Of a stretch of 64,000 nucleotides of DNA, positions 22,990 to 33,319 are shown piece after piece. Origin of the DNA: Streptomyces luomodiensis (GTDB lineage Bacteria; Actinomycetota; Actinomycetes; Streptomycetales; Streptomycetaceae); assembly GCF_031679605.1 (NCBI RefSeq), contig NZ_CP117522.1, positions 7,998,001 to 8,062,000 of the forward strand, given 5' to 3'. The notes below the pieces were generated by a model. It did not search any database. It was not told the origin of the DNA and saw only the letters and a list, made by a program, of their open reading frames with translations. The first letter of the stretch is position 1. Every line of letters begins with the position of its first letter. The position numbers were made by a program, and so were the translations under genes.

Positions 22990-24942
22990 ATGGACATGCA
23001 GGCCACCGCCTGGCAATCCCTTTACCGGACGGCCAATGCCGCAGACGACCGGCGGCCCTTCTCCCGCGAGACACTGCGCCGCATCGGCGCCTTCGCCCGT
23101 CCGCACCGCCGCCCGCTGCTGCTGTTCCTGGTGCTGAGCACGGTCACGGCGGTGCTCGCGGTGGCTACACCGCTGCTGGCCGGCCGGGTGGTGGACGCGA
23201 TCGTCCACCGTTCGGGACAGCAGACGGTCCTCGGGCTGGCCGGGCTCATCGCCGCGATCGCCGTGGCCGAGGCGGCCCTGGGGCTGCTGACCCGCTGGCT
23301 GTCGGCGAACATCGGCGAGGGGCTGATCCTCGATCTGCGCACCGCCGTCTTCGACCACGTCCAGCGGATGCCGGTGGCGTTCTTCACCCGGACCCGCACC
23401 GGTGCGCTGGTCAGCCGGCTCAACAACGACGTGATCGGCGCGCAGCGGGCGTTCAGCGACACCCTCTCCGGGGTGGTCGGCAATGTCGTGACGCTGCTGC
23501 TCACCCTGGTCGTGATGGTCGGGATCTCCTGGCAGATCACCCTGCTGACGCTGCTGCTCCTGCCGCTCTTCCTGCTGCCCGCCCGCCGGGTGGGCGGGCG
23601 GCTGGCGAAGCTGCGGCGCGAGGCGGCCGCGCACAACGCGGCGATGGGCACCCAGATGACCGAGCGCTTCTCCGCGCCCGGGGCGACGCTGGTCAAGCTG
23701 TTCGGCCGGCCCGCCGAGGAGTCCGCCGCATTCGCCGTACGGGCCCGGCGGGTGCGGGACATCGGGGTGCGCACCGCGATGGTCCAGGTCTCCTTCGTGA
23801 CCGCCCTGACCCTGGTCTCCGCCCTGGCCCTCGCCCTGGTCTACGGCCTCGGCGGCTGGTTCGCGCTGCACGGGCGGCTCGACCCCGGCGCCGTCGTCTC
23901 GCTCGCGCTGCTGCTCACCCGGCTCTACGCGCCGCTGACCGCGCTGGCCGGGGCGCGGGTGGAGGTCATGAGCGCGCTGGTCAGCTTCGAGCGGGTCTTC
24001 GAGGTGCTCGACCTTCAGCCGCTGATCACCGAGAAGCCGGACGCCCGGGAGGTCCCGGAGGGGCCGGTGTCGGTCGAGTTCGACCGCGTCGACTTCGGCT
24101 ACCCGGCCGCGGACAAGGTCTCCCTCGCCTCTCTGGAGGAGGTGGCCACCCTGGACACCCGCGGTGGCGTCCAGGTCCTGCACCAGGTGTCCTTCCGCGC
24201 CGAACCGGGCCAGATGGTCGCGCTGGTGGGCTCCTCCGGCGCCGGGAAGTCGACCATCGCGCAGCTGCTGCCGAGGCTCTACGACGCCGACGCCGGCGCC
24301 GTACGGATCTCCGGGGTGGACGTCCGCGACCTGACCGCCGGCTCGCTCCGCGCCACCCTCGGCCTGGTCACCCAGGACGGCCATCTCTTCCATGACTCGA
24401 TCCGCGCCAATCTGCTGCTGGCCCGGCCCGAGGCCACCGACGAGGAGCTGTGGGAGGTGCTGCGCCGGGCCCGGCTGGAGGGACTGATCGCGGCCCTGCC
24501 GGACGGTCTCGACACCGTCGTGGGCGAACGCGGCTACCGGCTCTCCGGCGGTGAGCGCCAGCGGCTGACCATCGCCCGGCTGCTGCTGGCCCGCCCCCGT
24601 GTGGTGATCCTCGACGAGGCCACCGCGCATCTGGACGCCACCTCGGAGGCCGCCGTGCAGGAGGCGCTCGCCGAGGCACTGGAGGGGCGCACCGCGGTGG
24701 TGATCGCCCACCGGCTGTCCACGATCCGGGCCGCGGATCTCATCCTCGTCGTGGAGGACGGCCGGATCGTGGAGCGCGGTACGCACACCGCGTTGCTGGC
24801 CGCCGGCGGTCGCTACGAGGAGCTGTACCGCACCCAGTTCGAGCAGCCGGCGGCCAAGGACGCGTTGGCCGTGGACGGGAGGACCGTGGACGGGACGGCC
24901 GTGCCCGGCGGCCCCACGACCGCCGAGGCCCCGGCGACGTAG
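22990..24942 (+). CDS. ABC exporter, fused permease and ATPase
   Basis: A 650-residue half-transporter of the type IV (multidrug/lipid) exporter class. An N-terminal six-helix transmembrane domain (about residues 40-310) precedes the nucleotide-binding domain. Walker A GSSGAGKST is at 414-422, LSGGERQR near 518, and Walker B VVILDEA near 538 with the H-loop IAHRLS. It acts as a dimer in the membrane; the substrate is unknown. ATG 22990 has GGAGG at a 6-nt spacing. The SoxR-type promoter upstream suggests export of redox-active compounds. It may be a later insertion between fmt and rsmB. Confidence 0.93.
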   Translation: MDMQATAWQSLYRTANAADDRRPFSRETLRRIGAFARPHRRPLLLFLVLSTVTAVLAVATPLLAGRVVDAIVHRSGQQTVLGLAGLIAAIAVAEAALGLLTRWLSANIGEGLILDLRTAVFDHVQRMPVAFFTRTRTGALVSRLNNDVIGAQRAFSDTLSGVVGNVVTLLLTLVVMVGISWQITLLTLLLLPLFLLPARRVGGRLAKLRREAAAHNAAMGTQMTERFSAPGATLVKLFGRPAEESAAFAVRARRVRDIGVRTAMVQVSFVTALTLVSALALALVYGLGGWFALHGRLDPGAVVSLALLLTRLYAPLTALAGARVEVMSALVSFERVFEVLDLQPLITEKPDAREVPEGPVSVEFDRVDFGYPAADKVSLASLEEVATLDTRGGVQVLHQVSFRAEPGQMVALVGSSGAGKSTIAQLLPRLYDADAGAVRISGVDVRDLTAGSLRATLGLVTQDGHLFHDSIRANLLLARPEATDEELWEVLRRARLEGLIAALPDGLDTVVGERGYRLSGGERQRLTIARLLLARPRVVILDEATAHLDATSEAAVQEALAEALEGRTAVVIAHRLSTIRAADLILVVEDGRIVERGTHTALLAAGGRYEELYRTQFEQPAAKDALAVDGRTVDGTAVPGGPTTAEAPAT

Positions 24943-24985
24943 GCTGGTCCCTTCAGCCCGATCCGTCCCCCGGAGCACATTTCCC

Positions 24986-26458
24986 GTGACCGACCAGCCC
25001 CGTCGTCGCCGCCCCCACGCCCCGAACCGGCCAGGCAAGCCCTACCGCCGTCCGCAGAAGGACCCCGTGCGGATCCTCGCCTTCGAGGCGCTGCGGGCGG
25101 TCGACGAACGGGACGCGTACGCCAACCTCGTGCTCCCGCCCCTGCTGCGCAAGGCGCGGGAGAGCGCGGAGGCCGGCCACGGGCCGCGGTTCGACACCCG
25201 GGACGCGGCGCTCGCCACCGAGCTGGTCTACGGCACGCTGCGCCACCAGGGCACCTATGACGCGATCATCGCCGAATGCGTGGACCGCCCGCTGCGCGAG
25301 GTGGATCCGCCGGTGCTCGATGTGCTGAGCCTCGGCGCCCACCAGCTGCTGGGCACCCGTATCCCCACGCACGCCGCCGTCTCCGCGAGCGTCGAGCTGG
25401 CCCGGGTGGTGCTCGGCGACGGGCGGGCCAAGTTCGTCAACGCCGTGCTGCGCCGGATCGCCGGCCATGACCTCGACGGCTGGCTGGAGCGGGTCGCCCC
25501 GCCCTACGACGAGGACCCCGAGGAGCATCTGGGCGTCCGCCACTCGCATCCGCGCTGGGTCGTCTCCGCCCTGTGGGACGCGCTCGGCGGCGGCAGCGCC
25601 GGTATGGAGGAGCTGCTGGCCGCCGACAACGAACGGCCCGAGGTCACCCTCGTCGCCCGGCCCGGCCGGGCCACGGCCGGGGAGCTGCTGGCCGCGGTGG
25701 GCGAGGGGGCCGCGGTGCCGGGCCGCTGGTCCCCGTACGCGGTGCGGCTCACCGAGGGCGGCGAGCCCGGGGCGCTGGAGGCGGTGCGCGAGGGGCGCGC
25801 CGGGGTGCAGGACGAGGGCAGCCAGCTGGTGGCCCTCGCACTGGCCAACGCCCCGCTGGAGGGGGCGGACCGGCGCTGGCTGGACGGCTGCGCCGGCCCC
25901 GGCGGCAAGGCCGCGCTGCTCGCCGCGCTCGCCGCGGAGCGCGGCGCCTTCCTGCTGGCCGCCGAGAAGCAGCCGCACCGGGCCCGGCTGGTGGCCAGGG
26001 CCCTGGCGGGCAACCCCGGCCCGTACCAGGTGATCGCCGCGGACGGCACCCGGCCGCCGTGGCGGCCCGGCGGTTTCGACCGGGTGCTGGTGGACGTGCC
26101 GTGCACCGGGCTCGGTGCGCTCCGCCGCCGCCCCGAGGCCCGCTGGCGGCGCCGCCCCGAGGACCTCGACGGCTTCGCCCCGTTGCAGCGCGGGCTGCTG
26201 CGGGAGGCCCTGGCCGCGGTGCGGATCGGCGGGGTGGTCGGCTACGCGACCTGTTCCCCGCATCCGGCCGAGACCAGGGCCGTGGTCGAGGACGTCCTCA
26301 AGGGGCGTGGCGGCCCGCCCGCCACCGCGGAGTGGATCGACGCCCGCCCGCTGCTGCCCGGGGTGCCCGAGCTGGGCGACGGCCCCGACGTCCAGCTGTG
26401 GCCGCACCGGCACGGTACGGACGCGATGTATCTGGCCCTGCTGCGCCGCACCGGCTGA
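24986..26458 (+). CDS. rsmB: 16S rRNA (cytosine-967-C5) methyltransferase RsmB
   Basis: A 490-residue protein with an N-terminal NusB-like RNA-binding domain (about residues 25-160) and a C-terminal SAM-dependent m5C methyltransferase domain. The SAM loop DGCAGPGGKAALLAAL is near residue 305, and motif IV VDVPCTGLGALRRRPEARWR carries one catalytic cysteine. The second cysteine is in YATCSPHPAET. It methylates C967 of 16S rRNA. The GTG start is 43 nt after the exporter. Confidence 0.94.
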   Translation: MTDQPRRRRPHAPNRPGKPYRRPQKDPVRILAFEALRAVDERDAYANLVLPPLLRKARESAEAGHGPRFDTRDAALATELVYGTLRHQGTYDAIIAECVDRPLREVDPPVLDVLSLGAHQLLGTRIPTHAAVSASVELARVVLGDGRAKFVNAVLRRIAGHDLDGWLERVAPPYDEDPEEHLGVRHSHPRWVVSALWDALGGGSAGMEELLAADNERPEVTLVARPGRATAGELLAAVGEGAAVPGRWSPYAVRLTEGGEPGALEAVREGRAGVQDEGSQLVALALANAPLEGADRRWLDGCAGPGGKAALLAALAAERGAFLLAAEKQPHRARLVARALAGNPGPYQVIAADGTRPPWRPGGFDRVLVDVPCTGLGALRRRPEARWRRRPEDLDGFAPLQRGLLREALAAVRIGGVVGYATCSPHPAETRAVVEDVLKGRGGPPATAEWIDARPLLPGVPELGDGPDVQLWPHRHGTDAMYLALLRRTG

Positions 26459-26486
26459 CCGCACCCGGCCCGGTCCCGGGGCGCGG

Positions 26487-27494
26487 CTATTCCTCCGGGA
26501 CCGCCGGCAGGGCCTCCCGGGGCCGGTCGGTCGGGGCGTAGCGGGTATCGGCGCGGGCGGTCGGGCTGAGGTCCTCGTGCACCGCGCGGGCCACCGCCTC
26601 GATGGTGGCCACGCCCGCCTCCATGGTGTGGTTGTCCTGGGTGAGCACGGTAAGCGTGTAGTCGTGGCCGCCGCCGGTGAAGGCGCCGATGCTGTGCACC
26701 CGCCAGCCGTGCGTGGACCGCTCCAGCCAGCCGTTCTTCACATGGATCCGGGTGCCGCCCGGGGCACCGGCCGGGGTGCCCCAGCGCTGGGCGTGGACGA
26801 CCTTGCCCATCAGGGTGAGGAGGTACCGGCGGGAGGCGTCGCTGAGCACCGTGTTCGGGTGGGTGATCAGGCCCAGGAGCCGTTCCTGGTCGTTCGCGGT
26901 GATCCGGGTGAGGCCCCAGTAGCCGTCCTTACCGGGCACGGTGTCGGTCATTCCGGCCGTCCGCAGGAACGCCGTGACCCGGGCGGGTGTGAGCTGCTTC
27001 CACAGCTTGCTGGTCGACCCGTTGTCCGACTTGGTGATCATGGCGGTGGCCAGGGTCTTCTCGCGCTTGGTCAGGGCCCGGCGGTGATGTTGCGCGTCCC
27101 ACAGCAGCGTCGCCAGGACCGTCACCTTCACCACGCTCGCGGAATCGAACCGCTGGTTCGCGCGCAGGGTGCAGGAGGTGTGCGTGGTGTGATCGCGGAG
27201 GCTGATCGCGGTGGTGGCGGACCGGCCGCGCAGCGCGGCCGCGATGTCCTTGGACAGCTTGCCGGCCAGCCCGGACCGGTGCGAGACGCAGACCGGGCGC
27301 GTTGCGGTGGCCGCGGTGGTGGCGGTGGCCGCGGTGGTGGCGGCAGAGGTGGCGGAGGCGGCCGGGGCGGTGGCGGAGGCGGCCGAGGCGGCCGAGGCGG
27401 GCCCCGCCCCGGCGACCGGCGCCATGACGACGGCCGCCGCCAGCGCCGCGCACACCACGGCGCGGGGGTGTCGGGGTAGTCGGTGTCTCGTCAC
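26487..27494 (-). CDS. Secreted serine hydrolase, class A beta-lactamase-like
   Basis: A 335-residue protein with an N-terminal Sec signal peptide (hydrophobic core about 11-30, cleavage near ASA). An Ala/Thr repeat tract follows (about residues 35-65), encoded by gcggtggcggtgg-type DNA repeats. The penicillin-recognising motifs are SVVK at 120-123, SDN at 156-158 and KNG at 253-255 in place of KTG. Such secreted proteins may be beta-lactamases or cell-wall D,D-peptidases; I cannot decide between them. It is convergent with rsmB and divergent from rpe. Confidence 0.85.
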   Translation of the reverse strand: MTRHRLPRHPRAVVCAALAAAVVMAPVAGAGPASAASAASATAPAASATSAATTAATATTAATATRPVCVSHRSGLAGKLSKDIAAALRGRSATTAISLRDHTTHTSCTLRANQRFDSASVVKVTVLATLLWDAQHHRRALTKREKTLATAMITKSDNGSTSKLWKQLTPARVTAFLRTAGMTDTVPGKDGYWGLTRITANDQERLLGLITHPNTVLSDASRRYLLTLMGKVVHAQRWGTPAGAPGGTRIHVKNGWLERSTHGWRVHSIGAFTGGGHDYTLTVLTQDNHTMEAGVATIEAVARAVHEDLSPTARADTRYAPTDRPREALPAVPEE

Positions 27495-27640
27495 CCGGAT
27501 CGCCTGTTTCCCTCGTCCCCATGATCCCGTCTCCGACGCCGTCCGTCGATCCGGGCGGGACCCAAGTGATCACGGCGGTGGGCGCCTTCGCGCTGATCCC
27601 GGCTCCATGGACCGGCGCCGGTCGTGGGAGGCTTGGTGCC

Positions 27641-28339
27641 ATGGCCCTCCAGATCAGTCCCAGCATCCTGTCCGCAGACTTCTCCCGCCTGGCGGACGAG
27701 GCCAAGGCGGTGGAAGGCGCCGACTGGCTCCACGTCGACGTCATGGACAACCACTTCGTCCCCAACCTCACCCTCGGTGTCCCTGTGGTCGAAGCGCTGG
27801 GCAAGGCCACGGACACACCGATGGACTGCCATCTCATGATCGAGGACCCGGACCGCTGGGCGCCGCAGTACGTCGAGGCGGGGGCCGGTTCGGTCACCTT
27901 CCACGTGGAGGCCGCGGCCGCGCCGGTCCGGCTGGCGCGCGAGATCCGGGCCAAGGGCGCGCGGGCCTCGATGGCGCTCAAGCCGGCCACGCCCATCGAG
28001 CCGTACGAGGACCTGCTGCCCGAACTGGACATGCTGCTGGTGATGACCGTGGAACCCGGCTTCGGCGGCCAGGCGTTCCTGGACATCATGCTGCCGAAGA
28101 TCCGCCGCACCCGGCAGCTCATCGACAAGCACGGACTGGAGCTGTGGCTCCAGGTGGACGGCGGGGTCTCGGCCGCCACCATCGAGCGGTGTGCCGAGGC
28201 GGGCGCCGATGTGTTCGTGGCGGGCTCGGCGGTCTACGGTGCCCAGGACCCGGCCAAGGCCGTCAGCGAACTGCGCGGGCTCGCCGAGAAGGCGACCGGC
28301 GCCCCCGGAACACCCGGCCACGCGGCTACCGGTCGGTGA
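27641..28339 (+). CDS. rpe: Ribulose-phosphate 3-epimerase
   Basis: A 232-residue TIM-barrel epimerase that interconverts ribulose-5-P and xylulose-5-P in the pentose phosphate pathway. Signatures [35 protein letters not shown] and VDGGV are intact. ATG 27641 has GGGAGG 9 nt upstream. An in-frame ATG 120 nt upstream would add a segment unlike the family. Confidence 0.96.
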   Translation: MALQISPSILSADFSRLADEAKAVEGADWLHVDVMDNHFVPNLTLGVPVVEALGKATDTPMDCHLMIEDPDRWAPQYVEAGAGSVTFHVEAAAAPVRLAREIRAKGARASMALKPATPIEPYEDLLPELDMLLVMTVEPGFGGQAFLDIMLPKIRRTRQLIDKHGLELWLQVDGGVSAATIERCAEAGADVFVAGSAVYGAQDPAKAVSELRGLAEKATGAPGTPGHAATGR

Positions 28340-28423
28340 ACTCACGGGCAATGGGCAAACCAACTCCGCCGTTTCTGACAGGATGAACGGTGAGTCCGGA
28401 CAGTGAATAGTGAGGAGACCGCG

Positions 28424-29440
28424 GTGTCGACGGGCCGTTCAGCCACGCGGATGGGACCCGCCGAACTGGTGCAGGCGGCGGCCATGGCGCGCCGCTTCTA
28501 CCTCGAGGGCAAGTCCAAGATCCAGATTGCCGAGGAGTTCGGCGTCAGCCGCTTCAAGGTCGCGCGTGTGCTGGAGACGGCGCTCGAGCGCGATCTGGTG
28601 CGCATCGAGATCCGAGTTCCCGCCGAACTCGACGCCGAGCGCTCCGACGCGCTGCGCGCCCGCTACGGGCTGCGCCACGCGGTCGTCGTGGAGTCCCCGG
28701 CCGACGCCGAGGCCGACACCCCGGACCCGGAGAACCTGGGCGAGGTGGCCGCGGACCTGCTGGGCGAGCTGGTGACCGAGGGGGACGTGCTGGGGCTGGC
28801 CTGGGGACGTTCCACGATCCACATGGCGGCCGCGCTGCACCGGCTGCCCCCGTGCACCGTGGTCCAGCTCACCGGCGTGTACGACGCGGGTACGGCGGAG
28901 CGCGGTTCGGTGGAGGCGGTGCGCCGCGCCGCCGCCGTCTCCGGCGGGGAGGCGCACCCCATCTACGCGCCGATGCTGCTGCCGGACACGGCCACCGCGG
29001 ACGCCCTGCGCGGCCAGACCGGGATCGCCCGCGCCTTCGAGTACTTCGACAAGGTCACCGTGGCCTGCGTCTCCATCGGCTCCTGGGAGGCCGGGATCTC
29101 CACGGTCTACGACATGCTGTCGGAGGAGGAGCGGGCCCACTACGAGAGCCTGGGCGCCGCCGCCGAGATGTCGGCCCACCTCTTCGACGCCGAGGGCCGC
29201 CGCATCGGCCGTGACCTGGGCGAGCGCTGCATCACCGTGGAGGCCGACCGGCTGCGCCGGATCCCCGAGGTGGTGGCCATCGCGGGCGGCCGCCGCAAGG
29301 CCGAGGCGATCGGGGCGGTGCTGAGGTCCGGCCTGGTCACCAGCCTGGTGACGGACACCGCCGCGGCGGACCACCTGCTCGCCGAGATCACCCCCGGCGC
29401 CCGCCCCGCCCTGGACCGCGCGGACCCGGACGGCGCATAG
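28424..29440 (+). CDS. SorC/DeoR-type sugar-binding transcriptional regulator
   Basis: A 338-residue regulator with an N-terminal HTH (KSKIQIAEEFGVSRFKVARVL) and a C-terminal SorC effector domain (GLAWGRSTIHMAAALHRLPP; the NagB/RpiA-like fold binds phosphosugars). The acidic C-terminus is tandem Asp/Ala. GTG 28424 with GAGGAG at 28412-28417 is chosen; GTG 28403 would add seven residues. Its position after rpe suggests sensing of a pentose or pentose-phosphate effector (inference). Confidence 0.9.
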   Translation: MSTGRSATRMGPAELVQAAAMARRFYLEGKSKIQIAEEFGVSRFKVARVLETALERDLVRIEIRVPAELDAERSDALRARYGLRHAVVVESPADAEADTPDPENLGEVAADLLGELVTEGDVLGLAWGRSTIHMAAALHRLPPCTVVQLTGVYDAGTAERGSVEAVRRAAAVSGGEAHPIYAPMLLPDTATADALRGQTGIARAFEYFDKVTVACVSIGSWEAGISTVYDMLSEEERAHYESLGAAAEMSAHLFDAEGRRIGRDLGERCITVEADRLRRIPEVVAIAGGRRKAEAIGAVLRSGLVTSLVTDTAAADHLLAEITPGARPALDRADPDGA

Positions 29441-29568
29441 CCGGCCGCCTACGCCCTGACGGGCGGAGCGTCCCGGCCCCGCGACGCCCGGCACGGTGCC
29501 CCAGCCACGGCCGGGGGACGCCGGCCCGCGACGCCGGCGCGGCGCCTCCGGCCACCGCCGGGATGCGT

Positions 29569-29663
29569 GGCGTCTCCGGTACGGCTGGGAGATGTCGGCT
29601 TGTGACGCTCGGCGCGGCGTCTCCGGCCACGGCTGGGAGGCGTCGGCTTGCGACGCCCGGCAT
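29569..29663. repeat. Two 47/48-bp imperfect tandem repeats (with flanking partial copies)
   Basis: Units at 29569-29615 and 29616-29663 both begin ggcgtctccgg and continue ggctggga, tcggcttg, gacgc. Degenerate partial copies flank them on both sides (about 29470-29568 and 29664-29700). They lie where the C-terminal third of the LanC-like gene would be. Confidence 0.7.
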
Positions 29664-29692
29664 GGCGCCCCGGCACGGTCGGGGGACGTGGC

Positions 29693-30223
29693 GCCTCCGG
29701 CCATGCGCCCGGTGATCCGGGCCAGCCCGGCGAGGCCGTGACACAGTCCGGGGTCGTCGATCCCCCGCAGGCCGCCGGGGCGGGCGAAGACCGCCCGTAT
29801 CGCCTCGGCCGCGGTGTGCACCCACGCGTCCTCGCCGAGCGCGACTCCGGCGAGGTGGAGCGCGCGGGCGATGCCCGGGGTGCCGTAGCACCAGCTCGCC
29901 CGCTGGGGCTCCAGGACCGGCCGGGCGGGGGCCAGTTCCTGGTCGGCGGAGACCGTACCGGGCCATCCGGGGCCGGCGTCCGGGTGCTCCTGACGCCAGC
30001 TCATCAGCCATCGGGCGATACGGCGGATGGCCGTGTCGTGGTCGGGGACGCGCAGTCCGCGCGTCCAGCACAGGGACAGCAGCGCGAGCGGTCCGGCGGC
30101 ACCGTGGGCGAGGCCCAGGTCGAGCACCCACTCCCGTCGCCGCGGGTCCGCGGCGGCGGGCCACGGGGGGCTGAACCAGCCGGGCAGCGGTCCGGCCTCG
30201 GCCGTGACGGGCTCGGTTGGCAC
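29693..30223 (-). pseudogene. Truncated LanC-like lanthionine cyclase remnant
   Basis: The minus strand encodes three LanC landmarks in order: GLAHGAAGPLALL, SWCYGTPGIARAL and GLCHGLAGLARI. The spacing from the motif His to the first zinc Cys is 72 residues, and between the two zinc cysteines 49, matching the LanC family. About 170 N-terminal residues expected before the HG motif are missing. After CHG the frame runs into tandem repeats and then antisense to the SorC gene without a stop, so the C-terminus is also lost. A GTG at 30223 could start a short product, but I regard this as decay. Limits are approximate. Confidence 0.7.
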
Positions 30224-30257
30224 GAAAGGGCACCCAACGGCGTCTTGGAGTAGATGA

Positions 30258-31919
<1,662 letters not shown>

Positions 31920-31958
31920 GGCTCAGCGGGGGCCGGCTCCGGTCCGGCCCACACACGA

Positions 31959-31995
31959 CCGTGGCCCCACTCGGCTCGGGTGAGTGGGGCCACGG
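31959..31995. terminator. Strong hairpin after guaB1
   Basis: A 14-bp perfect stem (ccgtggccccactc 31959-31972 with its complement 31982-31995) and a 9-nt loop. It lies between guaB1 and the convergent DUF2637 gene, so it can serve both. Confidence 0.85.
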
Positions 31996-32014
31996 CGATC
32001 TCTCGTGGTGTGCC

Positions 32015-32806
32015 TCACCTCGCCACTCCGCGCTGCTCACCCCTGGTGCGGGGGAGCGCGTGGCGCGGGGGGCTGGTGAGGGTGATCTGCCGCACCAGCT
32101 GGTGGAACGAGACCAGCGCGGCGACCGGGGGAAGACCGGCGACGGCCATGCTGGGCGCGTTCTTCGGGGCGTGGGCGACACACAGGAACACCGCGATGGT
32201 GGAGAAGAGCACCACCACGGCCCAGGAGTGGGCCGCGCCCCGGCGGTGCAGGGCGGCCCGCAGCACCGACAGCGAGGCGACCAGCCAGGGTCCGTAGACC
32301 AGCAGGGGCCACCACGCCGCCATGGACTCCGAGGTGCTCGGGGAGGCCAGATAGCGCAGCGGACGGTAGGAGATCATTCCGCCGAGCACGCTCAGCATGG
32401 CGACGATGACCGTGGTGACGGCCGCGAAGAGCAGGCTGATCACGTGCAGCCACGGCATCGTCGGCAGCCGGAACCGGACCCGGCGGCGCTTGCCGCGCCC
32501 GCGCACATGCGCGGGGGAGGGGGAGGGCGAGGGGGCGCGGAGCGGGCCGGCCGGTCCGATGGGGCCGGTGGTGTGCACCGGCTCCTCGGCGGAGGTGGTC
32601 TGGAGCAGCCGGGCCAGGTCTCCCTCCAGGTCCCAGCGGCTCTCGATGGTCTCCGGGTCGGGCAGGGAGAAGTCGGGCAGCGGGAAAGGGTTCATCTCAT
32701 GGTCGACGGCCGCCTCGAACCGCTCCCCGGGAGGGGGCGCGGGGGCGGGTCGGTGGCCGGTGGGAGAGGGCCCGTAGCCGCCCGGCCTCGGCTCGGTGTA
32801 CGTCAT
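32015..32806 (-). CDS. DUF2637 multi-pass membrane protein
   Basis: A 263-residue protein. The N-terminal ~120 residues are soluble and Pro-rich with a basic patch (RGRGKRRRVRFR). Four predicted membrane helices follow, beginning LHVISLLFAAVTTVIVAMLSV, which is the DUF2637 pattern seen in many streptomycete chromosomal and plasmid-transfer (SpdB-like) proteins. ATG 32806 overlaps the stop of the 68-residue gene upstream (ATGA). Function is unknown. Confidence 0.85.
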   Translation of the reverse strand: MTYTEPRPGGYGPSPTGHRPAPAPPPGERFEAAVDHEMNPFPLPDFSLPDPETIESRWDLEGDLARLLQTTSAEEPVHTTGPIGPAGPLRAPSPSPSPAHVRGRGKRRRVRFRLPTMPWLHVISLLFAAVTTVIVAMLSVLGGMISYRPLRYLASPSTSESMAAWWPLLVYGPWLVASLSVLRAALHRRGAAHSWAVVVLFSTIAVFLCVAHAPKNAPSMAVAGLPPVAALVSFHQLVRQITLTSPPRHALPRTRGEQRGVAR

Positions 32807-33009
32807 GCCGTGACGCCCGGTTCCGGGGTGTCGGAGCGCTGGAGGAAGTCGGCCTCGATCCGGCCCAGCGCCCGGAGGAAGTCCTCCCACACTCTCGCGC
32901 GGTATTCGAGCGGATAGCGCTCGCCGTCACCCCCCTGGTCACGGGGCCGGAACACGGGTTCGGCCGGGAGGCGGGAGTGATCGGGTGGTTGCAGGCTGTC
33001 AGTGGTCAC
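32803..33009 (-). CDS. Small hypothetical protein coupled to the DUF2637 gene
   Basis: A 68-residue acidic protein (DQGGDGERYPLEYRARVWEDF segment, then a predicted helix LRALGRIEADFLQ). It starts at GTG 33009 and ends by a 4-nt overlap with the DUF2637 start. The overlap and good codon bias support it as real. I do not recognise the family. Confidence 0.65.
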   Translation of the reverse strand: MTTDSLQPPDHSRLPAEPVFRPRDQGGDGERYPLEYRARVWEDFLRALGRIEADFLQRSDTPEPGVTA

Positions 33010-33319
33010 GTCCCCACCAACGACCGCTAAAATAGTGCAGTATCGCGGCATTCGGGTGAAACGCGCGCTGACGCGCGCAGTGTCTCGCAACGATTCCACG
33101 CCGCGCGCCCCCGCGCGCAACGTTGCGACGGGGATGCGCAACCATGGTGCATTACGGCCGTCGGCGGACGGCTCATAGGGTCTTGCGCTGACGTGGAGTG
33201 GCGGGGACCGGCTGCTCGGCGATTCCAACCTGCGGGTTTGCCTTCCGGGCACCCGTATGTCCGCAGTTCGGTCGCCACCACCTGATGGCAGCGATGGCAG
33301 CGATGAAGGAGCCACCCAA
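33010..33319. other. Intergenic region between divergent genes
   Basis: No gene is seen. It holds the starts of two divergent units. An AT-rich patch (33029-33043, ctaaaatagtgcag) could be the -10 of the minus-strand pair. A run of cgcgcg-rich short inverted repeats lies at about 33060-33120. GAAGGAG at 33304-33310 is the ribosome-binding site of the permease. Confidence 0.5.

Noticed and set aside
22945..25038. A ~700-codon minus-strand frame opposite the ABC exporter
   Set aside because: Low-complexity Gly/Gln/His-rich product without domains; the plus-strand exporter has all ABC motifs.
33010..33319. Possible lysine riboswitch upstream of the amino acid permease
   Set aside because: None of the conserved L-box blocks is present in the 310-bp gap.
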